NCBI RefSeq assembly: GCF_001940165.2
Contig: NZ_CP135162.1
Coordinates: forward strand, 1,761,001-1,825,000
Direction: 5' to 3'
Source: Roseburia sp. 831b
Lineage (GTDB): Bacteria > Bacillota > Clostridia > Lachnospirales > Lachnospiraceae
Length of the DNA stretch: 64,000 bases
Shown: piece by piece, positions 17,420-26,161 of the stretch
Numbering within the stretch: the first letter of the stretch is position 1
Layout of the letters: the number at the start of each line of letters is the position of its first letter
The notes under the pieces: generated by a model
Databases searched by the model: none
Told to the model about the DNA's origin: nothing
What the model saw: the letters and a program-made list of their open reading frames with translations, nothing else
Translations under genes and position numbers: made by a program

Positions 17420-18340
17420 TTATTCCTGCTCACCTAACACTTTTTTCATATCCGGTGGCATCGGTGCGACAAATTCCATCTGCTGCCTTGTAATCGGATG
17501 TGGAAAACTTAGCCGGTATGCGTGAAGCGCCTGCCTGTTAATGTACTCCATATCCGGATTGTAAAGATAATCTCCAACCAAAGGATACCCTAGATACTGC
17601 ATATGTACACGAATCTGATGGGTTCTTCCTGTCTCAAGTTCCAACTGAATCAGACTATGTCCGTTCACCTGCTTTATCACCTGGTAATGGGTCACGGCAC
17701 GCTCCCCGTTTTCAAAATCCACAACACGCTCTAGACAGGAACTTTCCTTTCTTGCAATTGGTGCATCGATGGTCCCTTGTGATGGTAACACGTTTCCCCT
17801 TACGATTGCAAGGTATTGTCGATGAATTCCTTCTGCTTGTAATCCATCCATGGATTTTGCTGCTACCATCTGGCTTAATATGGCACCACTTACCATATTT
17901 TTTGCGACAATCGTAAGACCGGAAGTATCCCGGTCCAAGCGGTTAATACAGCGGTAAACAAACGGTTTTCCCTGCTTTTTAAAATACCAGGCAAGCGCAT
18001 TTCCAAGCGTATTGTCGTGATTATGCATAGACGGATGAATCGGCATTCCTGCTGCCTTATTAATCACCATCAAATCTTCATCCTCATAGACAATATCAAT
18101 CGGAAGTTCCACCGGAAGAATCTGATCCGAGCCTTCTTTTTCATTGACCCTTACTTCTAACTCGTCTCCATCCTGCAAAACATAATTCTGGTAAACAGCT
18201 CTTCCATTGACCCAGACGCTCTGTTCATCCTTTTTTAAGTGCACCCGCACCGGCGCAGAAAATCCCTGTGTCTTTAGAAATCCACTGATTTTCTGCCCCG
18301 GCATTGGATTTTGTATTGTAAAATGAAATATTCGTTCCAT
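17420..18340 (-). CDS. RluA-family pseudouridine synthase
   Basis: An enzyme of about 306 residues that isomerises uridine to pseudouridine in rRNA or tRNA. An S4-like N-terminal region precedes the catalytic domain; the active-site aspartate lies in NRLDRDTSGL, where most relatives have HRLDRDTSG. ETGRTHQIRVHM and LVGDYLY are further family motifs. The exact RNA position (RluD-like or another) is not decidable. The start at 18340 lies one base past the stop of the TPR-nuclease gene, with AGGGAG seven bases upstream; the longer frame from 18373 overlaps that gene and lacks a ribosome binding site. Confidence 0.9.
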   Translation of the reverse strand: MERIFHFTIQNPMPGQKISGFLKTQGFSAPVRVHLKKDEQSVWVNGRAVYQNYVLQDGDELEVRVNEKEGSDQILPVELPIDIVYEDEDLMVINKAAGMPIHPSMHNHDNTLGNALAWYFKKQGKPFVYRCINRLDRDTSGLTIVAKNMVSGAILSQMVAAKSMDGLQAEGIHRQYLAIVRGNVLPSQGTIDAPIARKESSCLERVVDFENGERAVTHYQVIKQVNGHSLIQLELETGRTHQIRVHMQYLGYPLVGDYLYNPDMEYINRQALHAYRLSFPHPITRQQMEFVAPMPPDMKKVLGEQE

Positions 18341-18341
18341 A

Positions 18342-19847
18342 CTATAACTCCCTGTAAGAAATCTGATATTCAAACACTTTCATCCGCTTATCCGCAACCC
18401 TATCTATAAGTTCCTTTGCCGGATTATTTAAGCAAATAATCCCATACACTTTTTTCCCTTTAAATTTCTCGCTTTTTTCAAACCAGTCAAGATACTGGAC
18501 CGTCTGCTCATAGGCATCATCATAACCACTATCTTTCTTTAACTCAACTACATATAAATTTCCGGCATCATCTTCACAGAATAAATCAATCCTGCCGACC
18601 GGAATTCTATACTGACGACCATATTCACCTTTTCGTTTATACACTTTAAGGTTCATGCCAAATACAGACTGTCCACTTTCCATTCTTGCCGTCAGTTCAT
18701 CCTCCAACAACTTTTCATTGGAAAACTGCTGTCGCTTTACCCCTATGTCTATTGCATGCTTTTCTGTACTGTCAGCATCATCAAAATCAAGATTCACAAC
18801 CTCATCGTTTTTCCTTAATCGTGCATTATGGTTCTCGAGTTTTTTCACTCTGTCCCGTATGGCTTTTGAAATCTTAAACTCACCAGAATTTACAAATTTC
18901 TTTGCATCTGCATTCCTGCCAAGTGCTACCAGAACACGCACATAATTATTGGCTGCACATGGCAAATCCTTCTTTTCCTCCAGACATTGCCGGAATATTT
19001 TCCCTGCTTCTAAATATTTTTTCTGTTTATACAAAGAGTATCCTAAGTTGTTCAAAGTAAACGATACATCTGGAGCAAGTTCATAACTCATACGATAATA
19101 GTGCTCTTCCTCCTTGTAATTTTTAATCTTGCCACTAGACCATGCTAACATCCAATAAATATCCGCCATGGAAAAATAATACTCCTCTGTGACTCTTTCA
19201 AAACAGGCAATTGCATTATTCCACATCGACATATTGTAATAGGTATATCCAAGCATTTCATTTGGAGATTTATAATTAGGATACTTCTGGAGAAACGATG
19301 ACAGGGCATCTGCCACAACATCATTATCGTTGCTGCGATAATACAATGTTACCAAATCACAAAACTCAGGTATCCCAGCTTCAGACTTCACACTTTTTAC
19401 TTCTTCTATTCCAAAATCCCAGACTTCACTCGGCGCATTTTTAAACGGAACCAAAAAGGAATCCAACACCTCATCCTCATTGAAAGCTTCTTTCTTTTGT
19501 ATTTCCGCACACATTTTATGTATACAATTCTTGCATTTTCTATATTGCTTTTTCAGGTAATAATAAAACGCCCAGAAAAAGTAACTATCCTGATTTAGTT
19601 TCTCGATATTATCGCAAACCAGTCCAAGCAAAGAATCATTACTTGCAGCCAATGACTCGTCATACTTATCAAGCTCCTCCGTTGTCACCACAACTACCAA
19701 ATCTTTGCAGAATCTTCTTCGTAACATCTGAATTTGAGGGTGACTACGCATAACATCTAATTTTGCAGAGATTTCATCAAATGACATCGTATCTGGAAAT
19801 TCTTTTTCGTAAAATTCATCGATAACATTCTGTTCTTCCTCTGTCAT
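18342..19847 (-). CDS. TPR protein with C-terminal NucS/PD-(D/E)XK-like nuclease domain
   Basis: A 501-residue soluble protein. Residues about 155-340 form helical hairpins of tetratricopeptide type (NEMLGYTYYNMSMWNNAIACF, NLGYSLYKQKKYLEAGKIF). The C-terminal 130 residues resemble the endonuclease NucS/DUF91 fold: an acidic residue in LEDEL, GRIDLF, VVELKK and a glutamine in YEQTVQYLDWF give the E-D-ExK-Q order of PD-(D/E)XK nucleases. The N-terminal 120 residues are not recognised. Activity on DNA or RNA is an inference. AGGTAG lies upstream of the ATG. It heads the long minus-strand operon containing rnhA and addAB. Confidence 0.85.
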   Translation of the reverse strand: MTEEEQNVIDEFYEKEFPDTMSFDEISAKLDVMRSHPQIQMLRRRFCKDLVVVVTTEELDKYDESLAASNDSLLGLVCDNIEKLNQDSYFFWAFYYYLKKQYRKCKNCIHKMCAEIQKKEAFNEDEVLDSFLVPFKNAPSEVWDFGIEEVKSVKSEAGIPEFCDLVTLYYRSNDNDVVADALSSFLQKYPNYKSPNEMLGYTYYNMSMWNNAIACFERVTEEYYFSMADIYWMLAWSSGKIKNYKEEEHYYRMSYELAPDVSFTLNNLGYSLYKQKKYLEAGKIFRQCLEEKKDLPCAANNYVRVLVALGRNADAKKFVNSGEFKISKAIRDRVKKLENHNARLRKNDEVVNLDFDDADSTEKHAIDIGVKRQQFSNEKLLEDELTARMESGQSVFGMNLKVYKRKGEYGRQYRIPVGRIDLFCEDDAGNLYVVELKKDSGYDDAYEQTVQYLDWFEKSEKFKGKKVYGIICLNNPAKELIDRVADKRMKVFEYQISYREL

Positions 19848-19970
19848 TCAACTACCTCCATTCCAAATGTTCTATGATTTCTATTATAGATTATAATTAA
19901 AGTTTTTGCAAGAACGTATGTTCTGTTTTCATTAAAAAATATGCACTGTACCATAAAAAGACAAAACATT

Positions 19971-19994
19971 AGAGCCAGTCTTTCGACTGACTCT
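19971..19994 (-). terminator. Terminator after the toxin-antitoxin locus
   Basis: Hairpin AGAGCCAGTC / GACTGACTCT (one G-T pair) with a short TTTC loop. On the minus strand a T-rich stretch (TTTTGTCTTTTT) follows after four bases. It lies 26 nt past the stop of the 52-residue gene and before the TPR-nuclease gene. Confidence 0.65.
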
Positions 19995-20019
19995 CCCCTA
20001 CCCCAAAGAATATTATATT

Positions 20020-20178
20020 TTATAATCCATTCTTTATCCTTGTTTCTTTCAATGCTATTTTAGCATCCTTTACCTGACATGCCTTTATCTGTTTTTCAGA
20101 AATTTCAATATCCTCATACATATCGTCATTCCTTGTAGCTGACTTATAAATCCCAACTTCACTCTTTATATCAAACAT
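20020..20178 (-). CDS. Tiny third gene of the toxin-antitoxin operon (52 aa)
   Basis: A 52-codon reading frame beginning at an ATG inside the last codons of the toxin gene (13-nt overlap, different frame), with AGGA six bases upstream. The product starts MFDIKSEVGIYKSATRNDDM and ends KETRIKNGL; it is charged and has no membrane segment. A terminator-like hairpin follows 26 nt later. The good start signal, overlap and position suggest it is a real part of the operon. I do not recognise it; it could be a third toxin-antitoxin component, or an unrelated small regulator. Confidence 0.6.
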   Translation of the reverse strand: MFDIKSEVGIYKSATRNDDMYEDIEISEKQIKACQVKDAKIALKETRIKNGL

Positions 20179-20495
20179 TTCGCATCCTGCCCATCATATA
20201 AAAATCGTCTCACTTCCATAATCTTGTCATCACCCTCATCATCTATGACAACATAATAAACCACAAAGTTTTTTACATAAATCCTATAATATGGGTAGCG
20301 TCGCTCTCTAAAAGAATGATATGGTTCAAATGATTCTGCCACAGGCTGGCGTTCCAATAATGCCCTCTCAACCTCATCCAATAAATCATTGGCAGCTTTG
20401 ACATTATGCAGCTTCTCTGCGATATATACAATCTTCTCCTCTAAATCTTCATAAAACAATGGCAGATAACGCAATATATATTTTGTATCAGCCAT
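20166..20495 (-). CDS. RelE/ParE family toxin
   Basis: A 109-residue protein with the RelE/ParE fold pattern: an N-terminal beta strand (YILRYLPLFYEDLEEKIVYIAEKL), two helices, then the strands PYYRIYVKNFVVYYVV and IMEVRRFLYDG. Arginines and a histidine in YHSFRERRYPYYR and VRRF are candidates for active-site or target-binding residues. Family members either cut mRNA on the ribosome or inhibit gyrase; sequence alone does not decide. AGGAGG precedes the ATG. It overlaps the antitoxin gene by 8 nt, as usual for such pairs. Confidence 0.85.
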   Translation of the reverse strand: MADTKYILRYLPLFYEDLEEKIVYIAEKLHNVKAANDLLDEVERALLERQPVAESFEPYHSFRERRYPYYRIYVKNFVVYYVVIDDEGDDKIMEVRRFLYDGQDAKCLI

Positions 20496-20745
20496 CTATC
20501 CTCCTTCTCAGATTAGCAAAAACTTCTTCATGTGTATATCTTCTATCATCTTCCTCGGCATATTTATCAGCCTTATCAAGAGCTGCATCAACACCATCTG
20601 TTAATCTTGAATATGCTTCCAGACTAAGTACTACCATTGCTCCATAACCATTTTTTGTCAAATATACTGGTTCACCACATGCAACTGCTTTTTCCACATC
20701 AGGGAATTTATTTCTTAAATCTGAAACAGGTCTAATTTGTATCAT
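20488..20745 (-). CDS. Phd/YefM family antitoxin
   Basis: An 85-residue protein with the Phd/YefM start (IRPVSDLRNKFPDVEKAV), the PVYLTKNGYGAMVVLSLEAYSRL DNA-binding fold (in two pieces) and a charged, probably flexible tail that would wrap the toxin. Such proteins neutralise the toxin and repress the operon together with it. The ribosome binding site AAGGAGG lies upstream of the ATG. A strong promoter (20803-20831) precedes it. Confidence 0.88.
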   Translation of the reverse strand: MIQIRPVSDLRNKFPDVEKAVACGEPVYLTKNGYGAMVVLSLEAYSRLTDGVDAALDKADKYAEEDDRRYTHEEVFANLRRRIDG

Positions 20746-20802
20746 ATATGAACCTCCTTACAATATTTATCATAATTTTATCAAAATGTTATCTTCATTC
20801 AT

Positions 20803-20831
20803 ATTATAACCTGTTCATATTGCTTTTACAA
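20803..20831 (-). promoter_or_regulatory. Promoter of the toxin-antitoxin operon
   Basis: On the minus strand a -35 box TTGTAA (20826-20831) and a perfect -10 box TATAAT (20803-20808) are separated by 17 nt. ATATGAAC and ATATGAAT lie as a direct repeat on either side of the -10 box, possible half-sites for autoregulation (inference). Confidence 0.7.
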
Positions 20832-20948
20832 CCTATTTTTATAGCCACCCCATGAGCTTTTGGAATCATTTTTTTACCTGAAAACTACATAAAAACCCAT
20901 AGTCAATCAAAGGCTGCCGTTTTAAAAATGCTTTCTATGTTATATGTC

Positions 20949-20985
20949 AAAAAACGGTCTTTTGACTATGTCAAAGACCGTTTTT
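20949..20985 (-). terminator. Terminator of prfA
   Basis: Strong inverted repeat (AAAAACGGTCTTTT pairing with AAAGACCGTTTTT, nine-base loop) about 65 nt past the prfA stop. The stem ends in T runs on both strands. No gene lies between 20832 and 21049. Confidence 0.85.
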
Positions 20986-21049
20986 CTTTTCCTATTTTAT
21001 TCCATTCATATATCCAGTCACTTTTTCAAAAACCAGTAAAATCAAACTC

Positions 21050-22123
21050 TTAATTATCCTGCATCTTTGCAAGCTTCTTCGCCTGGTCTTCTGCAATACA
21101 AGCATCGATAATTTCCTGGATATCTCCATTCATAATCTTATCTAACTTGTAAAGTGTCAATCCGATTCTATGATCCGTTACACGTCCCTGCGGGAAGTTA
21201 TAGGTACGAATCTTCTCAGAACGATCTCCGGTACCAACCTGGCTCTTACGAAGTTCTGCTTCTGCATCATGCGCTTTCTGCTGCTCAAGGTCATACAACT
21301 TGGTACGCAAAAGAGCAAATGCTTTCGCTTTATTCTGAATCTGGGATTTCTCTGTCTGACTGTAAATAACAATACCCGTTGGCATATGTGTCAAACGAAC
21401 CGCAGAGTCTGTGGTGTTGACACACTGTCCACCTGCTCCTGAAGAACGGCAGACATCGATACGGATATCTTTATCGTCAATGACAACGTCTACTTCTTCT
21501 GCTTCCGGCATCACGGCAACCGTAATGGTTGAAGTATGGATTCGTCCACCGGATTCTGTCTCTGGAACACGCTGTACACGATGAACACCGGATTCATATT
21601 TCATTACGGAATAGGCACCCTGTCCAGTAATCATGAAGCTGACACTCTTCATACCACCAATTCCGATTTCTTCACATTCCAAAACTTCTACTTTCCATTT
21701 TCTGCTCTCTGCATAATGAACATACATTCGATAAATCTCTGCTGCAAAAAGTGCTGCCTCATCTCCACCGGCACCGGCACGAATCTCGACGATAACGTTC
21801 TTGTCATCGTTCGGGTCTTTTGGAAGCAATAAGATTTTTAATTCATTCTCTAATTCTTCCATGCGCGCTTTTGCTTCATTTAATTCCTCTTTCGCAAGCT
21901 CACGCATCTCTTCATCGGACTCCTCTTCTAACATTGCTAAAGAATCCTCGATATTTTGTTTGCACTGCTTGTATTCTTTATATGCATTTACAATTGGAGT
22001 TAACTCACTCTGTTCCTTCATCAGACGGCGAAAACGATCCGGATTGGATGCAACATCCGGCTCACTCAACTCGCTCATCAATTCTTCCAGACGAATTTGG
22101 GTATCTTCTAAATTTTCAAACAT
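21050..22123 (-). CDS. prfA: Peptide chain release factor 1
   Basis: A release factor of about 357 residues that reads UAA and UAG. The peptide anticodon PxT appears as PET in [10 protein letters not shown], which separates RF1 from RF2 (SPF). The catalytic GGQ loop is in [16 protein letters not shown]. No in-frame stop or frameshift site is present, as expected for RF1. I use the start at 22123 (MFENLED), matching the family; an ATG 12 nt upstream (22135) lies one base after AAAGG. prmC, whose product methylates the GGQ glutamine, lies directly upstream on the same strand. Confidence 0.96.
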   Translation of the reverse strand: MFENLEDTQIRLEELMSELSEPDVASNPDRFRRLMKEQSELTPIVNAYKEYKQCKQNIEDSLAMLEEESDEEMRELAKEELNEAKARMEELENELKILLLPKDPNDDKNVIVEIRAGAGGDEAALFAAEIYRMYVHYAESRKWKVEVLECEEIGIGGMKSVSFMITGQGAYSVMKYESGVHRVQRVPETESGGRIHTSTITVAVMPEAEEVDVVIDDKDIRIDVCRSSGAGGQCVNTTDSAVRLTHMPTGIVIYSQTEKSQIQNKAKAFALLRTKLYDLEQQKAHDAEAELRKSQVGTGDRSEKIRTYNFPQGRVTDHRIGLTLYKLDKIMNGDIQEIIDACIAEDQAKKLAKMQDN

Positions 22124-22163
22124 AAAACTAACCATGCCTTTCTAAAAAAAACTACTTACTACT

Positions 22164-22991
22164 CTATTTTCTGCCAATTACAACACGATCTAACCCGGCC
22201 AGGTCTTTTACCACCTGCACCTCGTAAAATCCTGTTTCCCTTAACATTGTTGTCACATCATTTGCCTGCTCACAGCCAATCTCAAACAAAAGATAACCAC
22301 CATCCTTCAGATGGCTGCCGCACTCTGCCACAATTTTGCGGTAAAAGAACAGTCCGTCCTCTTTTCCATCTAACGCCTCTAACGGTTCAAAGCTGCCAAC
22401 TTCCGGCATCAGCTTCGGAATCTCGGCTGTTGGAATATACGGTGGGTTCGATACAATCACATCATACACGCCTGTTACATTATCAAACAGGTCACTCCGC
22501 TCAAAATTAACCGGAACTTCATTGGACTTTGCATTTTCTTTTGCCACATTCAGTGCCTGTTTGGAAATATCAACGGCGTACCCCTCTGCAGATGGCACAT
22601 TTTTAATAATGCTAATAATGATACAGCCAGAACCGGTACACATATCAAGTACCTTCATATCCGGCTGGATTTTTTTAAGTGCCTCCTCGACAAGCGTCTC
22701 GGTGTCCTGACGGGGAATCAGTACACTGCTGTTCACCTTGAATTTCAGCCCCATGAACTCCTGTTCTCCCACAATGTACTGCAGTGGAATATGTTCCGTC
22801 CTTTTTTTGAGTACAATCTCATATTCTTTTTGCTGTTCCATTGTAATATCCTCACCCATATGAAGATAATAAAACTGGCGGTCCACCTTACAGGCCATCT
22901 CAAAAAGCAGCCAGGCATCCACCTTAGCGTCTGCGATTCCGGCAAGGTTTAACACCTTTTCTCCATTCTTTACAGCTTCCTGATATGTCAT
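22164..22991 (-). CDS. prmC: Release factor glutamine methyltransferase
   Basis: A SAM-dependent methyltransferase of about 275 residues that methylates the GGQ glutamine of RF1 and RF2. An N-terminal helical domain (QYIVGEQEFMGL) precedes the methyltransferase fold with LDMCTGSGCI and the NPPY motif in VSNPPYIPT, which marks enzymes acting on an amide nitrogen. The ATG at 22991 has AAGGAAA nine bases upstream; a GTG three codons earlier overlaps the preceding gene. It sits between the DUF1385 gene and prfA, a common arrangement in Firmicutes. Confidence 0.95.
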   Translation of the reverse strand: MTYQEAVKNGEKVLNLAGIADAKVDAWLLFEMACKVDRQFYYLHMGEDITMEQQKEYEIVLKKRTEHIPLQYIVGEQEFMGLKFKVNSSVLIPRQDTETLVEEALKKIQPDMKVLDMCTGSGCIIISIIKNVPSAEGYAVDISKQALNVAKENAKSNEVPVNFERSDLFDNVTGVYDVIVSNPPYIPTAEIPKLMPEVGSFEPLEALDGKEDGLFFYRKIVAECGSHLKDGGYLLFEIGCEQANDVTTMLRETGFYEVQVVKDLAGLDRVVIGRK

Positions 22992-22996
22992 GTCTG

Positions 22997-23944
22997 TCAC
23001 TTTCCTTCTTGTCTGATTTCTGTCACATAGCTTCTCCAGTCAAAAACTGCCTCAACGGAAGCGATTCCAACCTCAATCATCTCATCATCCGGTTCCTTTG
23101 TCGTTAAATTCTGAAGCCACAGTCCCGGTTTACTCAAAAAATTAACCACTGCATTATCGCTTCTTCCTGCCAACCGGATAAATTCATAGGAAACGCCTGC
23201 AATAACCGGTATCAATACCAGTCTGAGTACAAGTCTTAAAACTCTTGAATCCACACGGATAAACATGAAAAAGAAGATACTGACAATCATGACAATCAGC
23301 AGGAAACTGGTTCCACAGCGTTTGTGTTGTTTTGAGCTCTTTCTCACATTTTCAACCGTAAGGTCCATACCGTGTTCAATGCAGTTGATGCACTTATGTT
23401 CTGCACCGTGATACATAAAAACACGCCTGATGTCCTCCATCAACGAAATGACTGCTACATAACCAATAAAGATAGCCAGCCGCAAAATACCCTCAATCAA
23501 TGCAATCAGCATCTGCGAATCGGTTATCTTTTGAAAAAGCAAAGAAATATAATAAGGAATCAGCATAAAAATAACAATCGCCATCAAGACAGAAAAGACA
23601 AGGGTTCCTCCCATCATTGCCTTTTCCGATGCCGTCTGTTTTGCTTCCTTTTCTTTGCTCTTTTCCCTATCCTTTTCACCTGGTTTCTTCTCATCCTCTT
23701 CCTCAAAAAAAGAAGCGGAAAACATTAACGTCTTCATTCCAAGTGTCAACGATTCTATAAAACTAAAGACTCCCCGCAAAATCGGGAAATTTCTTATTTT
23801 CTTATTCTGAATGATTCCGTCGTACTCCGATACTTCTACGACAATCTCGTGGTCCGGCTTTCGAACTGCAACTGCATATTTGTCCTGATTTTTCATCATG
23901 ACACCCTCCATTACTGCCTGTCCGCCAATGCCTGAATATCTCAT
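22997..23944 (-). CDS. DUF1385 membrane protein
   Basis: About 315 residues. It opens with YSGIGGQAVMEGVMMK, the signature start of DUF1385, and contains YHGAEHKCINCIEHG followed by SSKQHKRCGTSFLL, whose histidines and cysteines may bind metal. Several hydrophobic helices lie at about residues 115-175 and 220-260. Function is unknown; the gene is usually next to prfA/prmC and rpmE in Clostridia, as here. The start at 23944 is chosen from the family motif and GAAAGGGG upstream; a 19-residue longer frame begins with a lysine-rich stretch without a ribosome binding site. Confidence 0.88.
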   Translation of the reverse strand: MRYSGIGGQAVMEGVMMKNQDKYAVAVRKPDHEIVVEVSEYDGIIQNKKIRNFPILRGVFSFIESLTLGMKTLMFSASFFEEEDEKKPGEKDREKSKEKEAKQTASEKAMMGGTLVFSVLMAIVIFMLIPYYISLLFQKITDSQMLIALIEGILRLAIFIGYVAVISLMEDIRRVFMYHGAEHKCINCIEHGMDLTVENVRKSSKQHKRCGTSFLLIVMIVSIFFFMFIRVDSRVLRLVLRLVLIPVIAGVSYEFIRLAGRSDNAVVNFLSKPGLWLQNLTTKEPDDEMIEVGIASVEAVFDWRSYVTEIRQEGK

Positions 23945-24032
23945 GCAGATATGCCCCTTTCCACACTTTTTCTTTTTCAAAAAAAGGTTGAGATTTATCA
24001 AACCTCAACCTTACTTGTAAATCACATTCTAT

Positions 24033-24233
24033 TTACTGAATACCATATTTCTTATTGAACTTATCAATACGTCCATCAGTTCTGCTAGCCTTCTGCTGAC
24101 CTGTGTAGAATGGATGACATTTTGAACAAATTTCAACGTGAATGTCCTGTTTTGTAGAACCTGTAACGAATGTGTTACCACAGTTACATGTAACAGTTGC
24201 CTGATAATAATCTGGATGGATTCCTTCTCTCAT
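24033..24233 (-). CDS. rpmE: 50S ribosomal protein L31
   Basis: A 66-residue L31 of the zinc-binding type: CNC near residue 16 and CSKC near residue 35 supply the ligands, followed by HPFYTGQQK. Genomes with this type often keep a zinc-free paralogue elsewhere. The ATG at 24233 ([10 protein letters not shown]) has GAGGTG upstream; a GTG three codons earlier lies in that box. It has its own promoter and a leader of about 190 nt. Confidence 0.96.
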   Translation of the reverse strand: MREGIHPDYYQATVTCNCGNTFVTGSTKQDIHVEICSKCHPFYTGQQKASRTDGRIDKFNKKYGIQ

Positions 24234-24423
24234 GATTTTCACCTCTTCTAATTTCTTATCGTTATTTATAGTACCGCTTGTTTCCTATCTTCTTTGTACC
24301 CGTATGCCCGATCCGCATATGGCACTGAAAGCAGAAGATAAACACGATTGATCCTCTTAGAGGGTCTGCGTTGCTGAAACGCTTCAACATCTACCTTGTA
24401 AATGTCACATCCCGATAAACAGC
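24234..24423 (-). promoter_or_regulatory. Long structured leader of rpmE
   Basis: From the predicted transcription start near 24423 to the start codon are about 190 nt without a reading frame of note. Short hairpins are visible, for example CCTCT/AGAGG near 24357-24370 and GCGTT/AACGC near 24372-24385. Ribosomal-protein leaders that bind their own protein are known for L31 in Firmicutes; I cannot match this one to a defined structure. Confidence 0.4.
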
Positions 24424-24429
24424 TTATTT

Positions 24430-24458
24430 ATTGTAACATAGCACCAGCGGGAATGCAA
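24430..24458 (-). promoter_or_regulatory. Promoter of rpmE
   Basis: Minus strand -35 box TTGCAT (24453-24458) and -10 box TACAAT (24430-24435), exactly 17 nt apart, lying just after the rho stop codon. Confidence 0.65.
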
Positions 24459-24465
24459 GTAATTT

Positions 24466-25974
24466 TTATAAAATACGGTTCTTTTTCACCATATTGATAT
24501 ATTCGTAATTATTTTTCGTTCTCGCAAACATATTCAAAATATTTTCAACGGCATCATCTGTGCGCATTCCATTGATGGCTTTTCGCATAATATCGACCGC
24601 TTCCTGCTCCTGCGCATCCAATAATAAGTCTTCTCTTCTGGTTCCGGATTTTACGATATCGATTGCCGGGAAAACACGTTTTTCCGATAATTTGCGGTCT
24701 AAGACAAGCTCCATGTTACCGGTTCCTTTGAACTCTTCGAATACAACATCATCCATTTTGCTTCCGGTGTCAACCAGCGCTGTTGCTAAAATGGTAAGGC
24801 TTCCGCCCTCTCTCATGTTACGCGCCGCACCAAAGAAACGCTTTGGCATGTGAAGCGCTGCCGGGTCAAGACCACCGGAAAGCGTTCTTCCGCTTGGTGG
24901 AACGGTAAGGTTATAGGCTCTTGCAAGTCTTGTGATACTGTCTAACAGAATCATGACATCTTTCTGATGCTCTACAAGACGTTTTGCACGCTCGATTACC
25001 ATCTCTGACACTCTCTTATGATGCTCTGGCAGTTCATCAAACGTAGAATAGATTACTTCCACGTTATCTCCCTCGATTGCCTCCTTGATATCCGTAACTT
25101 CCTCTGGCCGTTCATCAATCAAAAGGATAATCAGATGCATGCCAGGATTGCTGATTTTTACCGACTTGGCAATCTCTTTTAAAAGGGTTGTCTTACCGGC
25201 TTTTGGCTGGGAAACAATCATGCCTCGCTGTCCCTTACCAATTGGAGATACCAGATCGGTAATACGCATTGCAACACTGCATCCCGGATGCTCTAACCGG
25301 ATTCTCTCATTTGGAAAAATCGGTGTCAAATCTTCAAAATTCTTTCTTTTCTGTGCAACAGAAGGATGAAATCCATTGACGCTTGTCACATATAAAAGTG
25401 CAGAAAATTTCTCCTGCTGGGACTTCACTCTGGTATTTCCACTGATAATATCTCCTGTTTTTAAATTGAATTTTCGAATCTGGGAAGGGGAAACATAAAC
25501 ATCATTCTCTCCCGGCAGATAATTCTCACAGCGGATAAAGCCGTATCCGTCCGGCATAACTTCCAAAATACCGTTTGCCATGATGCCGCTGTCCAAGTTA
25601 TCCTGACCATGCGGATTTGACTGCTGTTCACGTGTCTCCTGGCTGCGAGGATTTGACTGCTGTTCACGTGTCTCCTGGCTGCGAGGATTTGGCTGCTGCT
25701 CACGTGTCTCCTGGCTGCGGGAATTTGACTGCTGTTCACGCGTCTCCTGTCCACGATGATTTGCCTTGTGCTCGTGATGTTCCCTTTCCTGTGTGGACTT
25801 TTCTTCCTGTCCTGATTTTACTGTCTGCACTTTGGATTCCTTTTCTTTTTCATCCAGTTCCAGCATACGGTCAATTAAATCCGCTTTTTTCATGGAAGAA
25901 ATCCCTTTTATTCCCCTTGCTTTCGCTAAGTCGCGTAGTACGGTCAAAGAAAGGCTTTCATATTTTTCTCTCAT
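24466..25974 (-). CDS. rho: Transcription termination factor Rho
   Basis: A 502-residue Rho. The N-terminus ([20 protein letters not shown]) is the Rho_N helical domain. Residues about 45-130 form a low-complexity, charged insertion with four 12-residue repeats ([12 protein letters not shown] type). The RNA-binding cold-shock domain follows ([31 protein letters not shown] in pieces) and then the ATPase ring core with P-loop [11 protein letters not shown] and [12 protein letters not shown]. All core motifs are present. AAGGAG precedes the ATG. It hydrolyses ATP to pull RNA out of polymerase. Divergent from the malic enzyme gene. Confidence 0.97.
   Translation of the reverse strand: MREKYESLSLTVLRDLAKARGIKGISSMKKADLIDRMLELDEKEKESKVQTVKSGQEEKSTQEREHHEHKANHRGQETREQQSNSRSQETREQQPNPRSQETREQQSNPRSQETREQQSNPHGQDNLDSGIMANGILEVMPDGYGFIRCENYLPGENDVYVSPSQIRKFNLKTGDIISGNTRVKSQQEKFSALLYVTSVNGFHPSVAQKRKNFEDLTPIFPNERIRLEHPGCSVAMRITDLVSPIGKGQRGMIVSQPKAGKTTLLKEIAKSVKISNPGMHLIILLIDERPEEVTDIKEAIEGDNVEVIYSTFDELPEHHKRVSEMVIERAKRLVEHQKDVMILLDSITRLARAYNLTVPPSGRTLSGGLDPAALHMPKRFFGAARNMREGGSLTILATALVDTGSKMDDVVFEEFKGTGNMELVLDRKLSEKRVFPAIDIVKSGTRREDLLLDAQEQEAVDIMRKAINGMRTDDAVENILNMFARTKNNYEYINMVKKNRIL
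25615..25758. repeat. Four 36-bp tandem repeats inside rho
   Basis: Units start at 25615, 25651, 25687 and 25723; the first two are identical, the third has three or four changes and the fourth about seven. The period is a multiple of three and encodes the 12-residue unit [13 protein letters not shown] partial fifth copy follows. This is an expansion in the disordered insertion domain. Confidence 0.95.
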
Positions 25975-26089
25975 TCAATTTCTCCTTTATCTTAACATTA
26001 TCCTGGGAATTCTGTCTGAATTGACGAAACGATTTTTCAGTAACGGTTATTATACACCTATTTTTCAAAAATAGAAACCCCTAATTTTC

Positions 26090-26118
26090 TTGATTTGTTT
26101 TTTTAGAAATGGTATCAT
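26090..26118 (+). promoter_or_regulatory. Promoter of the malic enzyme gene
   Basis: -35 box TTGATT (26090-26095) and -10 box TATCAT (26113-26118) with a 17-nt spacer, 44 nt before the start codon. A perfect small palindrome CTATTTTTcAAAAATAG lies at 26058-26074, and a TATAAT on the minus strand (26049-26054) probably serves rho. Confidence 0.6.
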
Positions 26119-26161
26119 TACGTTGTTGCATTAAAATAGGAAATAACTAGGAGCGGATATT

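Noticed and set aside
25615..25758. Regular repeats considered as a CRISPR array
   Set aside because: The 36-bp units are directly adjacent without spacers and encode an in-frame peptide repeat in Rho.
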